From positions 111,812,228 through 111,876,227 of the forward strand of contig CM060693.1 in the NCBI GenBank assembly GCA_030686995.1: a stretch of 64,000 nucleotides of DNA, in the 5' to 3' direction. The notes beneath the pieces are model-generated. The model was given only the letters and a program-made list of their open reading frames with translations, did not search any database and was not told the origin of the DNA. Source of the stretch: Artemisia argyi. Its lineage: Eukaryota > Streptophyta > Magnoliopsida > Asterales > Asteraceae. Both the position numbers and the translations under genes were made by a program. Shown one piece after another: positions 22,034 through 32,994 of this stretch (the first letter of the stretch is position 1; every line of letters starts with the position of its first letter).

Positions 22034-23336
22034 CTGCTAAATGCTTTAAAAGCTTTTAGAAACTCATGAGTGAGCTTAAGGGAACTTAATGGAATTGGTT
22101 TTAGCTACTTTTAACAGGTTCTAAGTAACAGTGCTAAAATTACTTGAAAATGATAAATCTGAATTCACAAAGCAACTTTGACATTAAGATTAAATAAAGT
22201 TCAAATTGCATTAAAAAGAGTGATTACAACATTTTAAGCTAAAAAGTACAATGGGAAATTAAAAATGACATTAAATCGACATAAATTTAAGCTAAAATCT
22301 ACCAACCCTTCAAACTGCAACAATCCTCCCTTTTATAGAGTTGAATTACGTTTTGAGAACCCACTTGTCACTTCCCAGCAATCATCTTGAGCCATTGGAT
22401 GTGTAGAAGCAATCTTGGCCATTTGTATTTTGGCGCCAAATTGAAGTTTGGCGTTTTCCATTTGATAACTTGTGCCAGGGGTGCATTCTTGGACTGGAGT
22501 GTTTGTATTGAGTAGGGGTGATGATGGAGGAGGGGGAAAGTGGGTTAGTGATGATGGGAAGTTAGCAGGGTGTTGCAGGGGGGTTACGGGTGTGTGTTGA
22601 GTTGGGAGATGGAGTGGTCAAAGGGTCAAAGTTGACTAGGAAGGGGTGTTTTTATTTGGATGTTTGACCCAGGGATTGACCAAAAAAAAAAATGGGGTGT
22701 ATTAGTTTTTGGGATTAGGCTAAAGGGTGGATTGGGCCAAAGGAAATGTATGGGTGGGCTGGTGTTTTTATTTTGGATTAGTTTAGATTAATGGGGAGTA
22801 GTGTATTAAAAGGTTTTATGATCCGTTTGGTTTGTGGTTGAAATTTCACAAGGACCAATTTCGTAATTATTCTAAAATCCAGGGTTTGAAATGAAACTTT
22901 TCCAAAGTGGATATAAGGACCTATTTTGACATGTGTGAATAGTACAAGGGTGTTTTTTTTTATATTTTCCATTTTGAAAACTCCCAGGGACCATTTTTGC
23001 CAAATTGCAAAGTACAGGGACCAAACATGTAATTTTCTCAAACTTTTCACCCAAGGATCGTTTTTGACAACATTTGACTTTTCAATGCCTTGGGTTGACT
23101 TTTCTTTTATTTTAAGCCTTCAAGGACTAGTTTTGTCAATTTTTGAAACTTGAGGGACTAAAACTGCCAATTATGCAAACTTTGTTCGTTTTTCATTTGT
23201 TTTTAAACATTTTGCATCAGAAACATATAAAACACAATCCTGGGATATTTTCAGTATTTTGATGCGTATTTGAGTATTTTTGGATGTTTTGGCAGTTCAG
23301 ATACGATAAAAATGATGAGTATTTACACACTCATCA

Positions 23337-23347
23337 ATCCCCCACAC
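23337..23347 (-). promoter_or_regulatory. PPT of minus-strand non-autonomous element
   Basis: On the minus strand GTGTGGGGGAT abuts the TGATGAGTG start of the LTR. Two more AGTGTGGGGG-type sites lie upstream on that strand at 23902-23915 and 24051-24063. Confidence 0.75.
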
Positions 23348-23400
23348 TAAACTATTGCTAGTCCCTAGCAATCTTTTGAGAAAAACTTGATGGATTTTAA

Positions 23401-23806
23401 AAACTCTTTACCAAAAGCCATCACTTCTAGAGTAGCCAGGTGTGAGAACTGTGGTACACCTGATAACCGTGTGATTTTGAGCAAACCACCAGCTGTCAAC
23501 GGATTTGATTAGTCTTTACCAAAAGCCGTTTGCTTCTGGACTAGCCAACTCTTGATGGAATAGTCAACATCTTGGTGAGCTGATTACCAATTATGGTTTT
23601 TCCACTGCCTTTACCACAAGCCATAATCTTGTGGGCTAGCCAACTCATTCGCTTTATGGGATATGGCGAGTTGATTTACCATACAATTTTGGGCAAATTG
23701 CAAGCCATCAACGGGTTTGAGATATCTTTACCAAGAGCCGTTTGCTCCTGGATTAACCAATCCTTTTTGTCGTTTAGACATGGCGGACTGATAACCACAA
23801 AAATTT
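23401..23806 (-). repeat. Four-unit structured RNA-like repeat upstream of the PPT (minus strand)
   Basis: Homologue of 32546-32975 on the other strand. Unit by unit the paired segments are kept: ATC/GAT with AACGG/CCGTT; GCC/GGC with TTATGG/CCATAA (+ strand 23591-23596 and 23621-23626); AGTC/GACT with AACGG/CCGTT (+ strand 23498-23502 and 23526-23530); CTC/GAG with TGATGG/CCATCA. The second unit has GGC where the plus-strand element has GGT, which keeps the pair. Confidence 0.75.
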
Positions 23807-24132
23807 TGAAACTCTAGTGAATTTTTTTTTTTTTTTAATTTTTGCCAAAAACGGGGGTACTATAGGATAAAATGTGATAAAATTCGCTAGGATAGCAAAA
23901 TACCCCCCCACACTTAGAATGAATATTGTCCTCAATATTCAAAGTCCCGGCTATTATGCCGACTCTTTGAACGTAAAAGGGTAACATTACAAGCTAAGCG
24001 TGGAAAACACCATTTTGTTTTTCCCTTCATTTGTAACCACAGTGGGGTGACTCCCCCACACTTAGGGTGAAAACCCTATAAGCATGCTACTGTTTTTGTT
24101 TACCGAGTCGCTAGCTTGAGTCGACCCCAAAT

Positions 24133-26400
24133 TTATTTGTCCTTGGGGAAGCATGATGCGGAAGAAACAATCTCAATCGGACTTTCATTCAAGATGTTTG
24201 GACAAACATTTGAAGCACGTGAAAGTTCCACACCGATGAGATAAGTATCCGGCTCAAGATAATGATACATGAAAATGCCGGGATCAAAGATGGTATCTTC
24301 ATTCCCGAAGGAGTGAAGAACAAGAGAAGTCACCTTGTAGGTGAAGAAAAGGAAGAAAACCATGATGAAAATCATGATTTGATCATCTTCCTCAAGAGCA
24401 GGCTCAGTAGCCTGAATTTGGATTTCAAAGGTTAAGCTCGTAAATATCCCGGGAGGGTGGGTGGGAATTTGCAAATTCTCATGATTGAGTGCATCTCCCC
24501 CCGGGCAATCAAACTCCGAAGGAGTCATGATAGGAGTGAGTTCACTTGCGAACTCCTCATGAAGAGAATCATTCACATGATGTGAGTCAGTGAACTCTTG
24601 TTCCATTATGGACTCATCACAATCCTCATTCTGAATATCAAAGAGTGGATTATCATAAATCAAAGTGAATTCGTATTCGAATTCATATAGAGGATTGGTG
24701 AGAGTAGTCTTGAATGCTTCGGGAACAAGGTGATTATCATTCTCTTCTTCTAAGCTAACTAGCTCAGAAGGTAATCCTTCCACATGACTGATGTCTCTAG
24801 AAGATAAAGAATTTTCATCAGCATGTGAAGTACTAAGCTCGATGTTGGGATTAGAGTTTAAAAAAATTTCAGTTTCTCCCATATCGGCTTCAAAATCAAG
24901 GAGACCATCATCACTTCCCAATGAAAGTGGATTGATGTGAGTAAGTTCATCTGTGAACTCCTCAATATAAGGGTCAACATCAGAATGAAGCAATGGTGCC
25001 TCTTCATACTCAACTTCTCCATAAGATGTACAATCATCATTAAAGTCGGAGAAAGTCTCAAAATAATCTTTTGGATTTTCAGGGGGAGAAGGTAAATCAC
25101 ACATATGATCAAAAGTTCCCTGTGACTCTCCTGGGATTGGGACAAGGTTCTCAACACTAGACTTTATGAATTCATCCGATTCCTTTTGAGGAACAGTGCT
25201 AAGATGCTCATCCCCCATATTTAGAGAGTGAGTGTGAACTTCGAGTGTGATATCAATATACTGAGGGAGTTTAGAAGTACTAGCAGTTATGGAATCTTCA
25301 AGTTCCATTTGATCAACGGCTAGTGACTCTGTCACATTTTCTCCCTGATTTTCCATGGAAGGAATCACAACAGATGAATCTGATGAATCTTTTTGAATAA
25401 TAACAATGTTATCGTCATCATCATCATCGTCATCATATAGAGCAGCATAGCGAAGATTGGCACGTATTTTAGCCGCTCTTTGCTCAACAAGTAATTCTTC
25501 CATGCTCAATTTGTTTCTAGCCTCTCGTTCTTCAGCAAGTAATTCTGCCACTGATTTTTCAAGAGATTCTTGAAACGATGTAGTAGCCAACCCCTCCTTA
25601 AATTTTTTAAATGCTTCAAGAACCTCATGACAAAGGTCTTGCGGGAATTGAGGAGTTGCTTGGGTTAATTGGTACTGTGGAGGTTGGTCTTGAGATGAAT
25701 AGTCATAATTGTTACAAGGAAATGGGTTCCTTGTTTGACAATCAGAACTGCAGTGAGGACCTCCACATTATTCACAACAGTAAAACTGATGTGGCTGTGG
25801 GTTGTATGTGCTAGAGTCATAATCGTTATCAGGAAACTGCTCATAGACAAGCGTGTTGCCCGATTGACAATCAGAACTGTAGTGTGAACCACCACAGTAC
25901 TCACAACAGTTAAACTGTTGAGTCTGGTTTGGTGAATTGTATGGATATTGGTCGTAACCAAAATTTTGATTATTTTGACAATCAAAACCTTGGTGAGGAC
26001 CTCCACAGTATTCACACGAAAAGTTTGGTGTATTTTGATACGAAGCATCATTATGATTTGGATAATATGATTCTTGCTCGTATGAATGTGATGGGTAGTT
26101 GGAAAAATTTGGAGAGTCGTAGAATGAGTTCTGATTAGGATCATAAGCAAATTAATTCCTTGAACCACAAAATAAACAACTCCTGTCTCAAATATCATTA
26201 CCGCATTGTACACATGTACACCAACGACATGGTGAACCAAAAAGCGGCTCACCACTACCAACACAAGGAATAAAATCCGGAGGTGGGACAAGCGGTGTGC
26301 TCTTAGAGCTAGGAATTTCCACCACTTCCGTTATGGTCTCGGGTTTTTGTTCTTGATGAACGTGAAGATTGGGCAAGTCGTTCTTTTCAGTCACTGCCAT
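24133..26400 (-). pseudogene. Zinc-knuckle/acidic/membrane ORF of minus-strand non-autonomous element
   Basis: One minus-strand frame from ATG at 26400 to the stop at 24133-24135, with three in-frame stops: TGA 26188-26190, TAA 26152-26154 and TAA 25768-25770. The N-terminal part has a CRWC..CVQC cluster. Then come three CX2CX4HX4C zinc knuckles (CEYCGGPHQGFDC, CEYCGGSHYSSDC, and a third in which the stop at 25768 replaces the Tyr), as in retroviral nucleocapsid proteins that bind RNA. A Glu/Ala-rich helical stretch and a long acidic, Ser-rich region follow. Near the end a hydrophobic run (IMIFIMVFFLFFTYKV) looks like one membrane helix, followed by a conserved tail (LHSFGNEDTIFDP). Related to the ORF at 30352-32207. 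No enzyme motif. Function unknown. Confidence 0.75.
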
Positions 26401-26447
26401 AAGCTCTATACGTTTGCTTGACAAACTTTTAACCGTGAAAGGTTAGG

Positions 26448-29400
26448 TGATGAGTGCTCAAACACTCATCATTTTTGGTCTAATATGAACTGCAAAACAT
26501 ACAAAAACACTCAGAAATGCATCAAAATACTAAAAATATTTCAAAATTGTGTTTTATATGTTTTAGATGCAAAATGAGCAAAAACAGATGAAAAACGTAT
26601 AAAGTTTGCAAAATTGGCAGTTTCAGTCCCCCAACTTTCATAAAATGACAAAACTAGTCCATGGTCATTCAAAATATGGAAAATTATCACCAAAGGTCCT
26701 TTTCCAATCATAAGTTGTCAATTTTGATCCTTGTGATAACTTCGGAACAATTGCATTTTCCACCCTCAACTTTTGCAAAATTACAAAATTGGTCCTTGTT
26801 AAATACAAAACCAAACGGACCTATTTTATTATTACAAACCAAAACTAAACCTAAACCCTTTTAACCCAACACACCCCTGATCCATCCTAAACCCCTAAGC
26901 CCATACCCAAGCCCAATCCACACTCCCCACTTTAATATATAAAACTGGGTCAAAATAAGTCAAACCCATCTCCCCCCGTTTACTGTTCATCCCTAACCTC
27001 CCATTACCACCCTAATTTCCAGCTCCATCCCCCCCCCTCCTCACCTTTTTCACCACAGCCCCCCCATAATTAATGCACCTCATCTACCACACCAACCCAC
27101 ACCACCACAATAAATTCCCCTCACCAGTTCCACTAATTTTACCCCGTATACATTTTGGCGCCAAAATCCTAATCAAGGGCTTGGATTGATCCTAATACAA
27201 TTGAACGGCTGGGATTTGGTCAAGAGTCAACATGAAGCACTTTGGGACTCTCAAAATTCAAAAGGAACCCATGTGGGATGACTTAGGGCTTAATTTTAGT
27301 TCGTTATATATATTAAAGTTCATATGAGCCATTATAGTGAGTAGTATGTAATTTTAGACTTGTAACTTTTCTTTAATCACTTGTACTCTCATTTCAGTTA
27401 ATGTAATTCAAAGGTTCTAAGTTTAATATCAATTTCAGTTTTCAAAGTCTAAGTTTAAATTTCAAGTTTGTTGTTTACAGTTCCTTAAGTGTTTTAAAGC
27501 TTTAATTTGGTTTCATAAGCTCCAATATCAAGTCTTTAGAAGCTATATCAGCTTCTGTGTTAACTAAGTTCAAGTTCTTATAAAAATAGCAATAAATTTA
27601 AGAAAAATAAAAATAAAATAAAAAAATGGGCAAAGGTGGAAGCAGCTTGGGATTTGGTTGATTTCTGGATTGCAGAGGGTAATAGAGACTTGTGGAAGTC
27701 ATTAGGTTGGTTCATTTGGTCCTTGGTTTTCAAACTAAGCTTGGAAAGCTTTTGTAAGTCTTGGTTCCATTCTTTTTATTCCACTGTATTGTACTTAAAT
27801 TTGCTTAGATTTGAATGTTTTGTGTTTATTAGGTGTAGCTAAGTTGAATTATAGCTTAAAATTGGGTAATTATAGTTTGGATTTGCTTGTTGCTCATTGT
27901 ACTCATTTAACTATCATTTTGCTAATATCAAGTGAATCCAAGCATTTAAAGTTTAAACTTGTGTTTTTAGGCTTATAGTAACTTAATATAACATAACAAA
28001 TCAGTAGGTTGTAGTTTGGTATGTTTGAATCTCATTTTGTTTAACAAAAACTCAAAACAGTCCTAGATAGTGGTGTTTGGTTGTAACTTGTTTGAGGTAT
28101 TCTAGTGGCTTTACAATAGAACTCTGTGTTTCATTCAGTTACTTGAGTTGATTTAGGGTCAAAGTGACCAATTTCAGAGTCTTAAACTCAGCAAAAGTCA
28201 AAATCACAAGGAAATCATCACCACAGTTAACTATGGTGATCTTTGGAGTCCAAAACTCATCAAACCTTTTCACAAGTTGGTATTTTTAATAAAATTGGTC
28301 TTTATTTAGCTTATCATAACATATACAAGCAATAAAAAGCATCTGAGTTTTGTCAAAGTATCAAAGTTTTTCAAAAAGTCAAAAGTGCAAGTGTCAGATT
28401 TTTCTCAAAATGGGATGAATTTTTGTGATTTTTGTGAGTGGTTTTAGGTTCTCAAACTTGTTGTGCTCATAGTCTACCAGTAGAACTTTGGAATCATACA
28501 CTTGTTGCATTTTTACAATTTTTTCTGTTGGACCTTTTTACCCTTGGAAGACACTTGCAGGGCAAGGCTGTTGCCCTGTGCACCAGCAATTCAGTCATAC
28601 CACCAACTTTGGTGGTTCATTGTGACTAATCCAGTGGGTCCCATTGACCTAACTTAGTGTCATTCAATCCCCCTCCTACCAGGGTTGGTGTTTTGACCCC
28701 TTGTTTGACCATTAGACTTGTGGACCCCACCTGGAATTGACCCAAAAGGTTGTCCCTTTTCTGTCTCAGAAACAAAACAAGCAAAGTGCTTATTCTGGAT
28801 TTGTAGCTTATTCAATTAGCTTATTTTTGTGAAACTTGTTTAGAATTGTTCATTTAACTCATTGGCGTCTATTTTTACCAAGGTGGACCCCACATAAGTT
28901 CATTTGAGCTTAATCTCACCCTTGGTCAAAGAAAGTCAACTATCAAGGGTATAAGCACTTCAAGTGCTTATTCACTTGATCTCAGTCAAGCCCACTTCAC
29001 AAAAGTTGCTTAAAATCTTATAATAAGCAGTTTTGAAAAAGAAAATTCCAAATAAGCCCAACTTAATAGAAGTGATAGCTTCTATTTAAGCCAATTGGCT
29101 TATTCTTCAGCTTATTATTAAGCAATTTCTATTTTTATAATTTTCTTAGGCTTCTGGTGTGTAAAAATAATTTCTGTAATTTTTTTAGATTTTTCTTACA
29201 TCATTTAGTATTTTTCTTAATTTAAAGTAGTTTTTAGTAATTAATAAATAGTTAATAATTAATAATAATTAAATAGAAAATCAGAAAAATATAAATTAAA
29301 ATTTAAAATTAGTTTTTAGTTATTTTTGATTTTTCCAAATTTTATTTTCAATTTTCTAGTGCAATTTAATAATTAATTAGAATTTAGGATAATTTAAACA

Positions 29401-30045
29401 ATTAAAAAGTAATTAATAATTAGTTAATAATTAGTAATAATTAATTAAAAAGTCTTAAAAATATATTTTCATTTCTAAAAATTTTTTTTATAGTATTTTA
29501 GATTTTTCTAAGTTTAATTTTTATTTTTCCAAGTTAATTTCATATTTATTTGTAATTTAGGTTAATTTAGTTAATTAAAATTAATTAGAAAATTAGTATT
29601 TAATTAATAGTAATTATAAAAATAGTGTAATAATTAATTTTAAATTTCCAAAAATTTTCTTTAATCATTAGGTTTTTAAAAATACCATTTTCATACCAGT
29701 AGCCTTTTCAGATCACCTCGTTCACTTTTATTCCTCGTATGTTTGTTCGCGTTTTCAGCAAACGTACGGTTTTTAAGTTTTAAGTGATTTCTTCTCAATC
29801 TCAATTCCCGTAATCATTCACATAGCTTTCCTAAGCTATTTTGTTAAAAAAATTCCAAATAATTCTCATAACAAACCCTTTCTGTGAATAATCACCCGAT
29901 CACAAAGCACGCTCAGTCACAATTCACATCTTGTCGGGATTTAACGACCTGGTGATACCTTATATTACCCAGAGCATTGGTCTAGGCTATTTGACTTTGT
30001 TGACCATTCCTTTGTCAATATAAGTTGACGGTTTAGCACCAATCA
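26448..30045 (+). repeat. 5' LTR of plus-strand non-autonomous element
   Basis: 3598 bp, from TGATGAGTGC to GCACCAATCA. The first 24 bases form a perfect inverted repeat (TGATGAGTG, 6 nt, CACTCATCA). A palindrome ATTTTGGCGCCAAAAT is at 27152-27167, and TATATAAAA at 26936-26944 is a possible core promoter. It lacks about 260 bp of the GGTCCCTG-rich stretch that the 3' LTR keeps (33280-33550), and has about 130 bp near 27880-28010 that the 3' LTR lacks. Confidence 0.92.
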
Positions 30046-30050
30046 ATTTT

Positions 30051-30068
30051 TGGCGCCGCTGCCGGGGA
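30051..30068 (+). promoter_or_regulatory. Primer-binding site, tRNA-Asp type (plus-strand element)
   Basis: TGGCGCCGCTGCCGGGGA starts five bases after the LTR. From memory the 3' end of plant tRNA-Asp is complementary to TGGCGCCGTTGCCGGGG, so this site has one mismatch. The same 18 bases serve the minus-strand element. Confidence 0.8.
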
Positions 30069-30351
30069 GGTGTGCGCGTTATTCTAAACGATTTTGCGTA
30101 TTGGTGAATCGGGATATACATCCATTGTATATTTACCACCATTGTTCATATTATCTTCTTATTTTCATATAAAAACAAAACCGTTCCCGAAAACATTTTA
30201 AACTCAGTTTTCAACGAACACAAAAAACAAAAAAATATTTTCTTTATCATTTGTACAAAATATTTATCCAAAAATCCAAAAACATTCATCTTTACCCTCC
30301 TACCCTTTTGATTCTTCATTCCTACCCCTCCCAAACCTTTTGATTCTTTCT

Positions 30352-32207
30352 ATGTCTCATCCACACTTTCTGGTTTGCCAGTGGTGTGGTAGTTTTTATA
30401 ATGGTGGTAATTGCCCCGGTTGTGGCATGGTAGAGTCAGGAAACGGGTCTGTCTATAACCAAGATCCCTATTCCTACCATGACACAACTGATTTATTCCA
30501 CCAGCTACCACACCATGATTCTCAGCAGTTTTACTCTTGTGAGTACTGTGGTGGTTCACATTTCAGCAGTTTTACTCTTGTGAGTACTGTGGTGGTTCAC
30601 ATTACATTTATGATTGTCAATCGGGAAACACGCTTTTCTATGAGCAGTTTCCTGATAACAATTATAACTCAAGCACATACAACCCACAGCCACATCAGTT
30701 TTACTGTTGTGATTACTGTGGAGGTCCACACTTCAGCTCAGATTGTCAAACGGATAATCCATATCCTTGTGACAATTTTGACACACCTTATTACGACCAA
30801 CCTCCACAGTACCAAATGAATCAAGCACTTCTTCCAGAAATGCAAAATATGATGAAAATTGTTGATGAGCTTAAAGGTTTAGTTAAAGACTTTGCCCAAA
30901 GACATACTCATCAAAAGTCCATGGAAGAATTGCTAGCTGAAGAGCAGGCTGCTAGAATAAATTCCCAAGATGCCTATGAAAAATCTGTGAGGGAATCCAT
31001 TACAAAAGAAAAAGCAGCCAGATCTAGCTCTCAGTTCCGTTTTATTCCTGATGACAGTGATGATGAAGATACCCTTGACATTCTTCAATTTTACAAAGCT
31101 TCATCAAGTTCATCAGTTGATATCCCAGCAGTTGAGATTCCATCTCAAACAACTGCTATCACACCCGAGGTTCCCACTCACTCTTTGAGCATGGGGGACG
31201 AGCATCTTGACACTGTTCCTCATAAGGAATCGGACGAATTAATAAAGTCTAGTGTTGAGATCCTTGTCCCAATCCCGAGAAAGTCACAGGGAACTCTTGA
31301 GCATATGTGTGATATTGCTTCCCCTCTTAAGTGTTCAAACGATCATTTTGAGACTTTCTCAGATTTTAATGATGATTGTACATCTCATGGAGACATTGAG
31401 TATATTGAGGCATCAGTTCCACATTCTGATGTTGATCCTCTTCTTGAGGAGTTCGCCAATGAACTTACTCACATCAATCCACTTTCATTAGAAGGTGATG
31501 ATGGTCTCCTCGATTTTGAAGCCGATTTGGGAGAAATTGAAAGTCTCCTATATCATGATCCGTCACTCACTTCTGATCCCAACAGTCCCATTGAGAATGT
31601 TAATCATTTTGTTCCCGAAAATTTCAATACTACTCTCACCAATCCTCTATTTGAATTCGACTCTGAATTCACTTTGATTTCTGATAATCCAATCTTTGGT
31701 ATTCGGAATGAGGATTGTGATGAGTCTATTCCGGAACATGAATTCACATATTCACATCTTGTGAATAATTCTCTTTATGAGGAGTTCTCCGGTGAACTCG
31801 CTCATCATATTATGACTCCTTCGGAGTTTGATATCCCGGAGGGAGATGCACTCAATCATGAGAATTTGCAAATTCCCACCCACCCTCCCGGGATGTTTTT
31901 GAGCTTAACCCTTGAAATCCAAATTCAGGCTAATGAGCCTGCTCTCGAGGAAGAATATCAAATCATGATTGTCATCATGGTTTTCTTCCTTTTCTTCACC
32001 TATAAGGTGACTTCCTCTCTTCTTCACTCCTTCGGGAATGAAGATACTATATTTGACCCCAGCATTTTCATGTATCATTATCTTGAGCTGGACACTTATC
32101 TCATCGGTGTGGAACTTTCACGTGCTTCAAATGTTTGTCCAAACATCTTGAATGAAAGTCCGATTGAGATTGCTTCTTCCACATCATGCTTCCCCAAGGA
32201 CAATTGA
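30352..32207 (+). pseudogene. Zinc-knuckle/acidic/membrane ORF of plus-strand non-autonomous element
   Basis: Starts MSHPHFLVCQWCGSF with a CX2C...CX2C cluster, then zinc knuckles of the form CEYCGGSH...DC and CDYCGGPHFSSDC. A 41-bp tandem duplication (30523-30604) in the first knuckle shifts the frame; the rest of the protein continues in frame from before MNQALLPEMQNMMK (30816) to TGA-free codons ending at 32207. The later part has a helical Glu/Ala-rich stretch, an acidic Ser-rich region, a hydrophobic run (IMIVIMVFFLFFTYKV, near 31957-32010) and the tail LLHSFGNEDTIFDPS. Similar proteins are, from memory, frequent in daisy-family annotations next to retrotransposon genes. RNA binding is a family-based inference; the role of the membrane segment is unknown. 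Confidence 0.78.
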
Positions 32208-32545
32208 ATTCGGGGTCGAGTCAAGCTAGCGACTCAGTAAACAAAAACAGTAGCATGCTTATAGGGTTTTCACCCTAAGTGTGGGGGAGTCACCCATGCT
32301 ATGATTACAAAAGTGAAAATACAAAATGGTGTTTTCCACGCTTAGCTTGTAATGTTGCCCTTTTACGTTCAATATGTCGGCATAATAGCCGGGATTTTGA
32401 ATATTGAGGACAATATTCATCCTAAGTGTGGGGGGTATTTCGCTATTCTAGCGAAATTTATCACATTTTACTATCTAATACCCCCGTTTTTGGCCAAAAT
32501 ATCAAAAAATTTAAAATTTTTTCACTAAAGTTTCAAAATTTTTGT

Positions 32546-32975
32546 GGTTATCAGTCCGCCTTGTCTAACCGACAAAAGGGATTGTCTAATCCAGGAGCAA
32601 ACGGCTCTTGGTAAAGATATATCAAATCCGTTTATGGCTTGCAATTTGCCCAAAATTGTATGGTACCTCAACTCGCCATATCCCATAAAGCGAATGAGTT
32701 GGCTAGCCCGCAAGATTATGGCTTGTGGTAAAGGTAGTGGAAAATCCATAACTGGTAATCAGCTCACCAAGATGTTGACTTTGTCCAACAAGAGTTGGCT
32801 AGTCCAGAAGCAAACGGCTTTTGGTAAAGACTAATCTAATCCGTTGACAGCTGGTGGTTTGCTCAAAATCACACGGTTATCAGGTGTGCCACAGTTCTTA
32901 CATCTGGCTACTCCAGAAGTGATGGCTTTTGGTAATGAGTTTAAAATCCATCAAGTTTTCAAAACAGTTATTGCA
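32546..32975 (+). repeat. Four-unit structured RNA-like repeat upstream of the PPT (plus strand)
   Basis: Units start with GGTTATCAG-like boxes at 32546, 32662, 32754 and 32875. In each, a first segment pairs across a second: unit A ATC 32589-32591/GAT 32616-32618 and AACGG 32600-32604/CCGTT 32628-32632; unit B GCC 32706-32708/GGT 32733-32735 and TTATGG 32716-32721/CCATAA 32746-32751; unit C AGTC 32801-32804/GACT 32829-32832 and AACGG 32813-32817/CCGTT 32841-32845; unit D CTC 32911-32913/GAG 32937-32939 and TGATGG 32920-32925/CCATCA 32948-32953. A CTTTTGGTAAAG-like loop lies between. A 3' hairpin follows each unit. Confidence 0.8.
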
Positions 32976-32994
32976 AGGGACTAGCAATATTTTA

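Larger units (their letters stand above)
19120..23336 (-). repeat. 3' LTR of minus-strand non-autonomous element
   Basis: It is 4217 bp and begins, on the + strand, TGATTGGCTCCCGAACGG. It is the homologue of 37334-41339 with small indels. It has one 179-bp tandem duplication that the other LTR lacks and misses about 45 bp near 19400 that the other LTR has. A TATA box (TATAAAAGGG on the minus strand, about 22328-22338) and an upstream palindrome TTTGGCGCCAAA (22429-22440) are present. Short ORFs inside it are not genes. Confidence 0.92.

Noticed and set aside
23593..23817. 74-codon ORF with a relative on the other strand at 32525-32749
   Set aside because: Both read through the structured repeat array in the sense opposite to the element; the resemblance comes from the RNA module.
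27636..27842. 68-codon ORF that recurs at 34470-34676
   Set aside because: Both lie at the same place in the two LTRs of one element, so the duplication is LTR identity. No family motif.
32546..32975. Known self-cleaving ribozyme (hammerhead or twister) as an explanation for the module
   Set aside because: I looked for the hammerhead core CUGANGA with GAAA and for the twister core; neither is present with the right helices.
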